DNA of 64,000 nt from Atriophallophorus winterbourni (GCA_013407085.1 JACCGJ010013208.1:99243-163242); one strand, 5' to 3'; counted from the first letter of the stretch, positions 42,790-54,842 are shown. A program made the numbers and translations. Notes: generated by a model not told the origin, from the sequence alone.

Positions 42790-44835
42790 TCTCGATATGA
42801 TGGGAAAATATTCGTCCCTATACCAATGTGTTAATGCGCATGGTATGGCTTCAGCGGAGACAAAATAGATGCTTCACAGAGGATGAATCTGTGAGTTCTA
42901 TATTTTAGAGTTGAGGATTAAATCCAATCGAATCCGGATGTCCAAATTAAGATGCACGAGTCGATCCTCGTATGTGAAGTTGCGAAGACTGAACCATTTT
43001 AGTTGTTCGGTGATAAATCCTCTCGAGCAGCTTGTTGTACTTTTGTAGCCATGGTGCCTAAGCTTACACTGAGTAATCAACCACTGGGTTAATATAAGTA
43101 TTTATGAGCATGGGGAATATTTCACGGGAGACCCGTCCGAATATACGCCGGAGCATAACTAGAATGTGGCTAGCTCGGTTGTACACTCCTTCACATTGCA
43201 TGCTATTAACGAGTTCCTGAAGGTCCTTGATGTAGAACAAAAAGAGAACCGGACCAAGTACCGAACCTTGTGGGACAGCACTAGTGGCTTCAATTGCCCC
43301 AGACATCACACCATCGATACGAGCAGTTGCCATGCGATCAGGAATACCTATACCCTGCAGTTTTCTCATGAGTTGAGAATGACCCACGCTGGTGATGTTC
43401 CAAGTAACACGCATGTACACTACCACCCTAATCCACTGCCTGGGTCCAGTCGTTCATTTTCTCCAGTAGGTTATTTGAGCAAGAATGTGACATCCTCTGT
43501 ATTTTGATAGCTGTCATCCAATGGTACATGCCAAATGGTTGCTTTTTTCTCTATAATTTCTTAATTCCGAAATCCATGTTGCTCTTTGGACAACTACTTT
43601 TCTGTTTCGAGATGGCTCACAATCCTTTCACACACAATTCGCTCCATAACTTTTGAGATCCCTGGAAGGAGTGTAACAGCAGTAATTTGCTGGATGTTAT
43701 GATTCCTCTCTTTCCGTACAACACCTTCCGTCACAGAGTGGTTCACACAATTGACTGCCGCATAACTTTATGATTTCAGATGTGATTCTGTCGGTACCCG
43801 GGGGCTTGTTGTCGTTCAACCTGCGTAGGTGGCGCCGCACTATTTTAGAATTGATACTGATATCGCTTATAGACTCCAGCAAAATTTGTGCTGACAATTC
43901 CGATGGTAGTAATGCATTATTTGGGTTGAAAACTCGAGACTATAAACTTGCTGGAGAGTTAGCGGTTTCCGGGACAGAATCAATTAGGTAGGCAGCAACA
44001 TAGGTAGAATTCTAATGTATCATGTTGATGATGTAATCTGTCAGGATTGTGCAATGCGATCCCGGATCACTAAAATTTATATTATGATCATCGAAAGCCC
44101 ATCAAACCAATAAAATCCACTTCTCAATTTTTTGCTTTACCATTCTACTGGCGTTGCGCACATATTGAAAAGGTACAGCGAAGTGGTCTCTTCGACCCAA
44201 CGGAGGGTGATACTGATCATCTTCCACGGCCGGGGTTAAAACTATGTCTAGGATAGATGTCTGTTGCAAATTTCTTTGTCGAGTATATTTGAAATCGTGA
44301 TTATACGTGGGGGTGTAATCGAACAGTTCGTAACATTTGTAGTTTAGTGATTCGGGTAGATGATCTACTCGGCTATACAGTTGAGGCAGTTTTAACTCTC
44401 CCATAATCAATAATTGCGAATTGCGCTATTTTCCAACGATCTGCATTGCTTTCAAAAGGCTTTCGTTATACGCATCCAATGATGATGGTGAACGGTAAAC
44501 TACACCAACGATGCAACTGTCGGCTGATTTGAGCTTCAGGTTGCACCATATACTGTCTTCCAAATCGAGTTCAGTGTCTGTAACTACCGTACAGTATAAA
44601 CGTTCATGGTGGTAAACAGCTACTCCACCACCTGTTCTTAAACGGCATCTCCGAAACAGGGTTATGTTTGGAATAGAGATCTTTCGAAGGCTCACGTGAG
44701 GTTGGAGCCGTGTCTCCGTTATTGCTATGACATCAAGCGAGTGCTGTTTACAGAGATCTTTCATTACAGCTTGTTTGTTTGTCGGGATTCAAGGATTAAT
44801 GGCTAAGAATTTAATGCTTTACAACAACGCAGGAT
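42790..44835 (-). mobile_element. CR1-G, broken ORF2
   Basis: The endonuclease occupies 44830-44100: Thr-Asn-Lys, Ile-Thr-Glu-Thr, Arg-Thr-Gly-Gly-Gly-Val-Ala-Val, Val-Tyr-Arg-Ser-Pro-Ser; the usual Gly-Asp-Phe-Asn has become Gly-Glu-Leu-Lys, so a catalytic Asp is lost. RT remnants: Lys-Pro-Pro-Gly-Thr-Asp (43800), Gly-Ser-Val-Leu-Gly-Pro-Val-Leu-Phe-Leu (43260). At about 43200 the motif jumps from the Leu-Phe-Leu-Phe-Tyr block straight to the post-RT Tyr-Asn-Arg-Ala-Ser block, deleting the catalytic FADD. The C-terminal part lies in arm 2. Confidence 0.75.
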
Positions 44836-46380
44836 TACGATATGCATGAAAATGTGAAAATATATTAGTATAAAAGGAATAGAGTATATCAAAAGTAAGG
44901 CTCATGAAAAATATTCTTTTGCTTATATAAACCCAATTTCGCTTTAAATATCGCCAGGCAAAGAGAGTCAACCACATGCGGAAAAAATGGCGCCTACCAT
45001 CAATACGGGAACTCGGGACGTTATGGCATAAGGTACGTCCGCGTGTCACTTTCCCATCACACCCATCAAGCAAGTGCTTTAGTGGATGTCTTTTGGAAGA
45101 CAATTCTATAGGTCAGAATAATATCGCGTGCGAAGGACATCACTAAGTTTGTTGCACCGTAACAGATTTTAACAAAGAGAGCAATATCTTTTCTCCAAGG
45201 AGCCCATACCTCTACCGCAAACTCAATCGTAGGGCAAAGGAAGACATTCATTATCCTTGGTATTATTCAGTATCCTTGTTAACGTTACCAGTGACAGATA
45301 TCTAGCAATCTGCTGGCTTATCGATATATATCCTGGCAGTGAAGAGTGCTCTTCGGATTTTCACTAATCCATACTCTAAAATATTTTTCCAACGAGCTCC
45401 ATGTCAAGTTTTCAGTTCACAATCCATATGTCAAAGGAATATTCTTGCCAAGGTGGAGCATCTTACTTTTCCGTATGTTGAATGTCATGCCATTCACGGC
45501 CGGCAAATTTGACACGTTGTCCAAATCCCTTTGCAGGTTCTCACAATCATTTGTAGAACTAATTTGCGTCCAAATTTTCAGATCATCCGCGAACAGGATC
45601 ATTTTGGATGATATGAGGTGGGTGGGTGGGGGTAAATCGTGTATGTATAATAGAAGGAGGAGCGGGCCTAGGACGGATCCTTGTTCCCACAAGGATGGTA
45701 GGCTGGTGGTTTTGAACATGTGGGATATCAATCCATTTACTTTAACTCGGGCGTGGCGATCTGACAGATAGGCATACAGCCATGAATGGAGTGGTTCACA
45801 TATTCCTAGACAAAGTGATTCAAAGTTGTAATGGTCTTAAAAGCATTTAGCTTAACAATAACCATAGGATGGTGATTGACTCTGTCAAAAGCATTAGAAA
45901 TGTCTAAGTAACAGACGTGAATACAAGAACCTCTATCCAAGTCCTTCGCCCACTCGTCTAACGCTATGAGAAGATTCGCTGGACAAGAGCTGTGAGATCG
46001 AAATCCATGCTACGCCGTCGAAAACAAATTACGCAATTCAAAGTGTGCAACCATTCTTTCCGTGACTATGCGTTCTATTACCTCGCCAATAACAGGTAAT
46101 GGTGTGACGGGACGATAATTTACTTTCTAGTTGGTCCTAATTGATTCCATCATACATCTCGTTAAAAATGCTATTTTTAGAGGTTTTGGCCCGTCACCTT
46201 TACAGTTTGGTGACCGATGTATTCTTAACGTGTCCACCACGATTGACTAGTAAGCTCCGATGTTGTTGGCAATCTTGAGCTACTGTCTGCAATCGTGGCA
46301 TTGTAAATCACTTCCCAAAAAATGTTAGTGTGTTCGGGAACACCAGGAAGAACCACGCTGCGTTGGCCAGATTTATCCCG

Positions 46381-46400
46381 ATTTATCCCGCTTCGGCGGT

Positions 46401-46440
<40 letters not shown>

Positions 46441-46490
46441 GGCCCCTGCGCAAGGATGACACGCAAAATCGTGAAGCGTTCCATATTTTT
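46381..46490 (+). ncRNA. U6: U6 snRNA, full-length retrocopy
   Basis: An essentially complete U6 sequence: a 5' hairpin with a TTCG loop (CCGC-TTCG-GCGG, 46388-46399), the ACAGAGA box that pairs with the 5' splice site (46423-46429), the AGC catalytic triad (46435-46437), the internal stem-loop, and the 3' end gcgttccatattttt. U6 is the catalytic RNA of the spliceosome. This copy lies inside a CR1 ORF1, without a visible proximal sequence element or TATA box, and its terminal T-run runs straight into the RTE-derived element at 46491. It is therefore a retroposed chimera and probably not expressed from its own promoter. Confidence 0.93.
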
Positions 46491-46857
46491 AACTCCGCCA
46501 AGGACGGTCCCAAGCCCGTCTGAGAAAGGAGGAGGGTTGGGCTTAGGGCTAGCCACCCTATCCCGTAAAACCTACATTGCTACGGAAACGATGACAACAG
46601 ATCCGTGGTTCGGTCATGTCTGCAGGATGGATCCCAGTTCGCATACGAAGGTAGCCATGCACTGGCGTCCGCAAGGTAAACGAAAAGGGGACGGCCCAAC
46701 GAAACTTGGCGCGAACGATGGAACGCGAACTACATGCACAAGGATTCACGGTGCAGACGGCAACGGAAGCAGCGACAGACCGGAACCACTGGCGTGAAGT
46801 TGTCTTCGCCTCATGTGCCACGCGGCACGGAGAGGGCTGAGTGAGTGAGTGAGTGAG
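46491..46857 (+). mobile_element. Short internally deleted RTE element, U6-fused
   Basis: Nearly the same sequence as 6807-7165, starting at the same base ('aactccgcc') and ending in a (GTGA)n tail (46841-46857). The RTE C-terminal frame is disturbed by small indels (for example near 46685 and 46712). The element and the U6 copy form one inserted unit in CR1-F. Possible target duplication: 'tttatccc' on the left (46383-46390) and 'ttttatctccc' on the right (46870-46880), which is imperfect. Confidence 0.85.
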
Positions 46858-47094
46858 TTTAAATTACCTTTTATCTCCCACTACGAATATCAGCATGTAT
46901 GCGACATTTAGTTTGCGGACCAGCACGGAGCAAATAAGACTTTAGAAGAACGTCTTCCATCTCTTTCTGGATTTTAAGAATTTTCCTCAGTAGACGCGGT
47001 TCGCCAAGATGAGGAGAATTGGGGCGCCGACTTAGGCGGGTTATTAAATCAAGCAGTACCGAGCTCATCCATCATTGAACAAAGGTGTTACCAT

Positions 47095-48728
47095 TGCTCA
47101 ATGTCGTCAGTTCAGTCTAATAAAATTTTAATGGTCTAGAAAGCATATAGCTTTAAAAAAACAGAATAATGTGGGAACTACGAATAATGTAACAAGCAAA
47201 AACGGGATTCGGTTGCTTACTGAGCAGTTCAAGAATCAGGTAAAAATCCAAAGGGCGGAAATTATTTTCAATTGGTGGGATGACAAATGTTGATGCATGG
47301 GGTCAAGATGTATAGTTTTCTTCGATGCACGGATTAAGGGTCAAAAAGGCATCAAGGCTTCTCTTGAAAGTTTGCTGATTTGGTGAGTTTAGAACATAAT
47401 CTGGCAGATTGTTCCAAGTAAAACAAACTCGCACGGCAAAAAATGGCGTCTACGGTTGAGTCGTGAGTGAGGGACACTTAGAATGTGTGAGCTCTTGTCT
47501 TATGCGAGCCCCGTAGATTAAATAAGCATTGTATTGGGTGATTTGCGGTATTCAAACCAAAATCAAATCCCCGGAGATGACGACGTGGATAATCGAATAA
47601 ACTCAGGGTTTTGATTCGCTCATTGTCTCCGACTGAGTCCGGCGACAAGTTTGGTAGCTCAATCGTGTATTCTTTGCAAAGTCGCAACATCTTTTTTAAG
47701 CTATGGCGACCATGCCTAAACTGTATATTCAATCGTGGGTCTGATGTACGAATTTATAATGCAGGGAATTATCTGTTTTGTGAGGAGCGACAATTTCTGT
47801 GATGTTTTGCGATAGACGGAGTTACAGTGGCTCGACATCCCTAAGGTGATGCTTATCAACACACCCAAGTCCTTTTGTTCCATGGTCCACGAGAGGCTGT
47901 GTGTACCAAGAAAATACTGGAACTCCACATATTTTCCAAGGTTTAACGTGTCACTTTTGGAAATTGAAAAATAGGCGATTTCTAGAGACCAAACCTGGAG
48001 TTTGTCCAGATCCTTCTGGAGCAGTTCGCAGTCTTCCGGCTTATTTATCCCCGACCACACTTTTATATTGTACGCGAACAGTACGATCTTACATTTGATG
48101 AGAGCCGGTATGTCATTGGCCTAAAGTGCGAAGATGATTGGTCCGAGGACGGGTTCCTGAGGCACTCCACTTGTCACGGCTACCGACTTCGATAAAGCTC
48201 CGTCCACAGAGACTTGATCAAGCCGATCAGTCAGATAATTTCCTAACCAAGCTAATAGTCTGCCTGTGCTACCAAAACGTTCCAGCTTCTGCAAGAGAAT
48301 ACTGTGGTTTACACGGTCAAACGCTTTCGACATATCGAGGTAACATACAAGGTTAGTAATGCCGGAGTATCCCTTTCTAAACCCGTGTTGCGCTCCCAAA
48401 ATAGCTTATATTCTTCAAAGTATTTGCTCAGTTTGTTCGACACGATCCTTTCGAGCACCTTGGATACGGCGGAAAACGAGGTAACAGGCCTGTAATTTGC
48501 GGGCTCTGAACGCGCCCCGCCTCTGAAAATCGGAGAGATTATACCTCATTTCCATTCCGTCGGTATGACACTTTGGGACAGCGATTCGCAAAACAACTGA
48601 CACAGAGGTCCGCATAGAATTTGTGCACAATGCTTGAGTATATTGGGGATAATTTTATCATAACCAAGGGATTTTCTGAGATTCAACGATAGTAGAGTTC
48701 CTCTTCTTTGGTAATGGTTACTGTGTCT
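47095..48728 (-). mobile_element. CR1-E, broken ORF2
   Basis: RT and C-terminal parts only. His-Gly-Phe-Arg-Lys, Ala-Phe-Asp-Arg-Val-Asn-His and Val-Ala-Val-Thr-Ser-Gly-Val-Pro-Gln (48399-48121), the thumb region with Lys-Asp-Leu-Gly-Val (48060-47716), and a C-terminal block (47732-47478). The FADD region near 48075 is damaged (Val-Arg-Tyr-Asn-Ile in place of it). The 3' end has the CR1 signature 'ttttaatggtcta' with a short tail at 47105-47130. It abuts CR1-F. Confidence 0.75.
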
Positions 48729-50262
48729 AATTCAAAGTAATTCAAAGTTTTAATGGTCCAAAAAGCAAATACTTTACAGTAACCACAGATTAAAAATATA
48801 GGGAATTCATAAAAACAACACAAATGTTTTATACATATGGAAAGTCAGCATGTGTATTCAGGTGCAAGGTTGGGTTCGGTCAACATATACTTGTCAAGTT
48901 CAGCCTTGAACATGTTCAGGCTTGTTGCGCAAATGATTTGTGGGGGCAGGGAGTTCCATAGAAAACAGACTCTGACAGCAAAGAAAAACCTTCGACAATT
49001 TGATCTGGAGTGTGGAATAATTAACTTGTATCCATGCGATCTGCTACCACGTGCTTCTTGCCGATGAAACAGGTGTTCAAGTGGGTGATCCACTGTATGC
49101 AGAATGTTGAAAAGCAGGATCAAGTCACCCCTGAGACGACGGTACGAAAAGTCAAAGAGGTTTAGTGTTGCAATCCGCTCCTCGTATGGCCTGTTGTATA
49201 GCCCGGTCACCAGTTTTGTAGCGCGGTGGTATACCCGTTGCAGCAAGGTCATGTCCTTTTGTAACCATGGGGACCATGCTTGAACAGCATACTCCATTGT
49301 TGGTCTGATATAGGTGTTAATTATACGTGGGAGTATCTGCTTTGAGAAACGACCAAAGATCCTTCTGAGCAATGCTAAGATTTGGCAGGACTTTTGTATA
49401 CAACAGAACAGTGCCGTGAAGACTTCAGGTTACTGCTAATCCACACGCCCAGGTCTTTCTCTTCAGTAACCCATGAAAGTTGCTGAGATCCCAGAGAGTA
49501 TGTGAATTCGAATGATTTACCGACGTTCAACATTTTACATTTTTGGATGTTGAATGGTAAGCAGTTCCGCAAGGACCAATTATGAAGTGCTTCGAGATCT
49601 TTTTGGAGAATTTGGCAATCTTCTATGGTGCGTATGCTAGTCCAGACTTTGATGTCATCCGCAAATAAAATGATTTTTCTGCGTACGATTTCGGGTATAT
49701 CATTCGCGTACACGAGGAAGAGTATTGGCCCCAAGACTGAGCCTTGAGGTACGCCACTTGTAACTTCTACTGGGCTGGATAGTGCCCCAGGATGCGTTAT
49801 TTCTGGATCCAGTTGTATATCCACGCTTTCTTTTGGACAAAATACTGTAGCATAATAATGTACTAGAACATCCGCGGTGTCAGCTGCATTTGTGGTCATT
49901 CCATAGGGCGCCCGTAAGGCCGCAACCCCTGGTTTCACTGGACACTACTTGTTCACAATCTGGTAAAAAAGCTTTGGATTCCGCTCCATTTTAGAAATTA
50001 TATCAGCTTGATACTGTATTTTGTCTTCAGTAATAGGTTTAATAACATGATTTCTAAGTGTTCGAAAGGTCTCCCGTGTGGTTTCGTTGGTTAACCGGCA
50101 ATGGTTTCTCCAAGCCATATTTCGCATTTTCGAGTGAGACTGCGGATTTTAAACCCGAATGCATTTCCACTCTGTTTTGGTACGAATGCCGAGTTAGCGT
50201 GGATTTCCCGGTTATGCTTAGTCAAAATGCTGGACCACTGCTCTTTTACTCAAATGCCAATC
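48729..50262 (-). mobile_element. CR1-D with large internal deletion
   Basis: From 50240 the frame shows the pre-RT linker (Thr-Arg-Lys, then Met-Glu-Arg-Asn-Pro-Lys-Leu-Phe-Tyr-Gln-Ile-Val-Asn-Lys). At about 49790 the sequence jumps from Glu-Ile-Thr-His-Pro-Gly-Ala to Val-Thr-Ser-Gly-Val-Pro-Gln-Gly-Ser, removing about 190 codons of RT including motif A. Phe-Ala-Asp-Asp is present (49665), and the C-terminal 176 codons (49372-48845) are open. The tail has two 'attcaaag' repeats at 48729-48750. CR1-C's 3' end lies directly at its 5' edge. Confidence 0.8.
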
Positions 50263-50433
50263 AATTCAATTCAATTTTAATGGTCTAAAAAGCATATAGC
50301 TTGACAAAACTACAGAATAATATAGGAGTTACGAATAACATGGGTAGAAAAACGGGGTTTGTTTGCTTACTGAGCAGTTCAGGAATCAAGTAAAAATCCA
50401 TTGGACAGAAACTGTTTTCAAAGTTCAAAGCTT

Positions 50434-52847
50434 TTATGGTGTAAAATATATGGGTTCAAAGTTTGGATTGGTCAACATGAAATTGTCCAAATTCGATTTG
50501 AATATATCCAAGTTGGGTGAGTGTGCAACATTACAAGGTAGGGAGTTCCAGGTAAAGCATACACGTAAGGAATAAAAGTACCTTCGACAGTTTAGTCTCG
50601 AGTCGGGAATATGTACTGTACAGTCGTGACTCCGACTGGTTTTGGGTGGTAGTCGCGTGAATAGTTGATTTGTGGGATGGTTGGGGGTATGCAGTATATT
50701 GAACATAAGTATCAAATCACCTCTAAGACGGTGGTAGCGAAAGTCGAATAGATTGAGACTTGCAATACGATCTTCGTATTGTTTGTGCTTTAAACCGCGT
50801 ACGAGCTTGGTGGTCCGATGATATAGAGGCTGATGTCCTTCTGTAGCCAGGGTGACCAAGCCTGAACCGCATACTCCATGGTTGGCCTCAAGTACGTATT
50901 AATTATTCGATGAACGGTTTGCTTAGTGAAACTCCCGAACACGGGTTTTAGCAGAAGCAGTAATCGTGACGTCTTTTCATAGACGCTATGTGACGGTTTC
51001 AAAGTGCTGCTCACCCACACACCTAAGTCCTTCTCCTTGTCAGTGCTTTCAAGAATATAGGAACCAAGGGTGTAGGAGTACTCGAAATGTCTTCCAACAG
51101 TCAATACCTTGCATTTTCTGACATTGAAAGGTAGTTCATTTCTAACTGACCAGTTTTGTAAGGCATCGAGGTCCAGCTGAAGCTCTCTGCAATCCTCAGT
51201 TGTACGTACTTGTGTCCACAGCTTGATGTCATCCGCAAATAACAAGATTTTGCAGCAAACAAGTTAAGGTAAGTCAGTGACATACATCAGGAAAAGAAGT
51301 GGTCCAAGCACTGATCCCTGCGGCACCCCACTCGTCAGTGCAATAGGTCGTGACAAAGCACCATCAACCCTCACTCGAATGACACGGTCTAGGATATAAT
51401 CCTGAAACCAGGCTAGTAATGAACCCTTGATTCCACATACCTCCATCTTTTGTAGTAACAGACTGTGGTTGACAAGATCGAATGCTTTTGACATATCAAG
51501 ATAACAAGCGTGTACTGTGAGACCTTTGTCTACAGCTTGTGTCCCGTCATCGAGGGCGAGCAGAAGGTTTGAAAGGCAAGAGTGTCTTTTTCTGAAGCCG
51601 TGTTGTTCGACTGTGAGCAAGCAATTTTCTTTCAGATGTATGTGACGCTGTTTGCTACGAGGCGCTCCATCACTTTAGAGATCACAGATAGTAGTGTTAC
51701 TGATCGATAGTTGGATACTTCGGAACGGTTTCCTCCTTTGTGCATGGGGGTAATGTTGCTATTCTTCCAATCACATGGAACGGAACTTTGGGTTTGTTTA
51801 CCTCATTTATCAGCAAACGGAATGTCTCCCAACTCTCAATAGTGGTATCATGTCGATGAGCTCGCCATGCAGCATTTCGCAAGGTTAACCATTTTCGTGT
51901 TCGGCTTCTCAGCTTAAATGTATATCCATTTGTTGCACCTTTGGAACAAGATGAGAGTGCATTTCAACGACAAATTTAAGTTCGGTTATCATCCACTGCC
52001 ACTGATCGTGCACGTTGTCGGACTTAAGACCATGGTCTGTGGCGTTCATAAGAGTAGATTTAAGTTGCGGAAAGTCAATTTTTCTAATCATCTTGTTGAT
52101 GTCACTTGTTCTGATTGCCTGGCAAATATAGTCAAACGTAATAACTAAGTGGTCACTAAGTCCTATTGGAGCTTCATAAGTGAGACTTTCAATCACGTGC
52201 TCTTCATTTGTCAGTATTAGGTCCAAGATAGACGGCGTATCAGTACCACGAAATCGGGTATTGTTGAAAATATGGTTGTAGAGTGGAATTTCTTCTAGCA
52301 ACTGTTGAAATAAAACATTTAAGGAATTTTCTGGATGAACTGAATTTCCCTTAAAGTTCGGCAGATTAAAGTCTCCGATCAGTAGAAGTCTGCCGCGGTA
52401 TCTGGTAGCCGCTAAGCGTATATTTACAAGTAATGCTGAATTGTAGGCTTTGTCGGCTGAGGGCGAACGGTAAATCACACCCACTATGCATTTTTCCCCT
52501 GCTGTTACATTCAGCGAACACCATAATGTGTCTTGCAGTTGTAAATCGTCATCAGTGATCTCTTGGCAGAGCAGTCTCCGAATGTGGTAAAGCGCAACAC
52601 CACCTCCTCGAGTCAGGCGATCGCGACGAAGTAGAGACATACCTTCAATGGCAACTTCATTGTCTGTTAAATTTGGATGAAACCATGTCTCAGTTACAGC
52701 AATCACGTCTGGCGAGTGTGTGGTAGTTAGTTCAGTCAATTCGTGTATTTTGTTTGTCAAGCATTTAGCATTCGTATACAAAAATCTGACAGTCGATGTT
52801 GACAGCGAAGACGGTTCATTTGAGCAGGTAATTTGAGTACGTGTCAA
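50434..52847 (-). pseudogene. CR1-C ORF2: endonuclease-reverse transcriptase
   Basis: The endonuclease is intact in a 312-codon frame (52847-51909): Tyr-Thr-Asn-Ala-Lys, Val-Thr-Glu-Thr-Trp, Arg-Gly-Gly-Gly-Val-Ala-Leu-Tyr, Val-Ile-Tyr-Arg-Ser-Pro-Ser, Ile-Gly-Asp-Phe-Asn, Ser-Asp-His. A one-base shift follows near 51925, then the 420-base deletion. RT blocks resume: His-Gly-Phe-Arg-Lys-Arg (51600), Ala-Phe-Asp-Leu-Val-Asn-His, Gly-Val-Pro-Gln-Gly-Ser-Val-Leu-Gly-Pro-Leu-Leu-Phe, Phe-Ala-Asp-Asp-Ile-Lys-Leu-Trp (51240). A second frameshift near 50835 precedes the C-terminal block. Confidence 0.85.
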
Positions 52848-52990
52848 AGATGGTGGGTAAATTACAACATCAAGTAATGACGGGGTGTAAATCGAAGTTA
52901 TTGGTCCGGCTTCTTTGGATGGTAAAACATGTGTGCGTCTTATTGGTCGCCGACGGCTTGAATCGACAATTAGTTTTCGGTGTGAATTGC

Positions 52991-54578
52991 TCAGTCCGAA
53001 TCGATTTGAGCCGGACCTACGACGTTTTTTGATGCATTGATTTCCTCCATTTGGATGGAAACGCTGCTATCCGCTATCTCCAAACGGGAGAGTGTTTGAC
53101 TTGGTTTGGGTGGGCTAAGTCTAACATCCTTGGGTAGTGTTCGTTTCCCTTTTGTCCATTCCGACCTTACTATTTCAGCCATAGCGCTGGTCAAGAACGT
53201 AATCTTCAGAGGTTTCGGTCCATCCCCCTTATATTTTGGCGAAAAAGGAACTCGAAAAGTGTCCACAACAACGGCATTAGAAATATCGAGAGAACACGCA
53301 ATGTAGCGCCATTGTTTGACGCCGTGCTTTACGGTTTCCTTATTGGATGCTCTAGAAGTATTTTCTGGTACACCAAGTAGAAATATACTTCGCGATACCG
53401 TTTGTTCCCTGTGGTTCAAGCTGCCCTTCCTTTCCCACCATGGTACATCGGGATATATGCGGCAGTTTGAGTCGGAATCTGACTTGAGTAGGTATGCATT
53501 CAGCAATACGTTCTCGATATCAGCCTCGCATTTTAGTGTTACCTTGAGCAAGCGAGGTTGACCAATATGAGGTGAAGTTGAATGGCGGGTTAGACGAGTC
53601 ACCTTTTCTGCGTTTACATGTTCAATTTTCATTAGGTGACAAAGTTCAGACCATTTATCGACATCATGTTTCTGTTTGCTATCAAACAGGCTTTCTTGGG
53701 ACTCGCTGACATTCGTACATATAACGTTCAGCCTGTATGGGGTGTTCTTTTTTCGTATCTGAAAGTCAGGCGTTTTAGAATTAAAAACCTTTGTGGCTTG
53801 ACTTTGTGAGTCGGGTACAGCAGTTTTGGAGTGTACAGCTGAGGTCGACCGTAACAGCATATCTCTGTAAGAATTTCCTACTTCTGTGGTCGTTTTAGCT
53901 GATTCCAAAACGGGAATAACCCTGCTTTTTTGCTTTTTTGGCACACGAATAGCCTCAGTCTTAGATTCCTTCAATGGTGGTTCCTAAATCGATGTATTGT
54001 TATGATGGTTTACATCAGTGATCACTTGCGTACTCACATGATTTACCAACATTTCTTCCACACGTCGAAGGCCCAACTCCAAACCGGCCATTCTGTTTTC
54101 TAATTTTGCTTCAAAAGTATCGGCATCGTGCAAAGATGTAGCTTTGCAACGAACACAGACATAGCATGCACCTGGAACCTATTCATTATTTAATAATGCT
54201 ATCGAGTCAGGGGCTAAGGTATGGTCGCATTTATCATGGATTTTACCCATACACGGAAAACACGTTATTACTTTACGCGCCATGAGACTCACCGGTTGTT
54301 CGCATGCTTTGCACGTGACTTCGGGACAATTCTGCGTGTCGAGGTTCGTCCTATCAGCTGGGCCTGCTGTGATCATTGTTGCGTTCCAGGCACTTGGAAA
54401 TGAGGTCAAGTTGGTCCGATGTCGCTGTCACAGTTTGATCGATCAATATTTTAGTCCGTATGTTGGTTTTCGTGATGCGGTCAAACACGTTAGTAGCCTG
54501 AATTGGGTTGTACGGTTGTGTGACGGGTTTTTGTTCGACGGGTCGAGGTGGCTGTTTTGGAACACGTGATTTCATCAT
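52991..54578 (-). pseudogene. CR1-C ORF1 with PHD-like zinc finger
   Basis: The N-terminal part (54578-54000) carries a Cys-X2-Cys, Cys-X2-Cys, His-X2-Cys, Cys-X2-Cys series near 54310-54150, resembling the PHD-like finger of CR1 ORF1 proteins. A short heptad-like stretch follows (Leu-Glu-Leu-Gly-Leu-Arg-Arg-Val-Glu-Glu-Met-Leu). The C-terminal 327 codons (53974-52991) are open and contain Pro-Arg-Leu-Leu-Lys-Val, Ile-Phe-Leu-Leu-Gly-Val-Pro-Glu and Gly-Asp-Gly-Pro-Lys-Pro-Leu-Lys-Ile. One frameshift (near 54360) and two stops break it. ORF1 likely bound element RNA. Confidence 0.75.
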
Positions 54579-54842
54579 GTATCAAATAATCCAATATAAC
54601 TCGTTAACTACACAAGCTAGAACACAGAAACAAGTATCAAAATGCGTAGCTCGACGCGATCGTAAAATAGTTAGCGATTGAAAAAAGTTTGCGTGCGTGA
54701 GCAAACTGTCAAATTTACGCCGATATGATAACTTAACTGCTAATCCGTTGACAAGAGCAAAACAGATAAATTCCGATAGATATGATCGAAAGTAGCACAG
54801 AATTCTTAGAATGAGAGAAATCCAAGCAGATTCGGCGAAGAT

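Larger units (their letters stand above)
44826..47075 (-). mobile_element. CR1-F, with ORF1 joined to RT
   Basis: ORF1 remnants lie at 47068-46140: Pro-His-Leu-Gly-Glu-Pro-Arg-Leu-Leu, Leu-Pro-Gly-Val-Pro-Glu, Lys-Gly-Asp-Gly-Pro-Lys-Pro-Leu-Lys-Ile, matching the ORF1 at 52991-53974. RT sequence starts almost at once at 46135 (Asn-Tyr-Arg-Pro-Val-Thr-Pro-Leu-Pro-Val), so the whole endonuclease is missing. The RT has Ala-Phe-Asp-Arg-Val-Asn-His (45895) and Phe-Ala-Asp-Asp (45590). The C-terminal blocks end near 44826. The U6-RTE chimera (46381-46857) splits the ORF1 part. Confidence 0.75.
50263..54590 (-). mobile_element. CR1-C, almost full length, both ORFs broken
   Basis: The longest CR1 in the window, running from an ORF1 with a zinc-finger region to a 3' tail of TTGAAT repeats (complement at 50263-50275). 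Same family as CR1-2 at 24429-26805, to which it is very similar. An internal deletion of about 420 bases in ORF2 (junction near 51806) removes the end of the linker and the start of the RT. The 5' side meets a Gypsy remnant. Confidence 0.85.
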
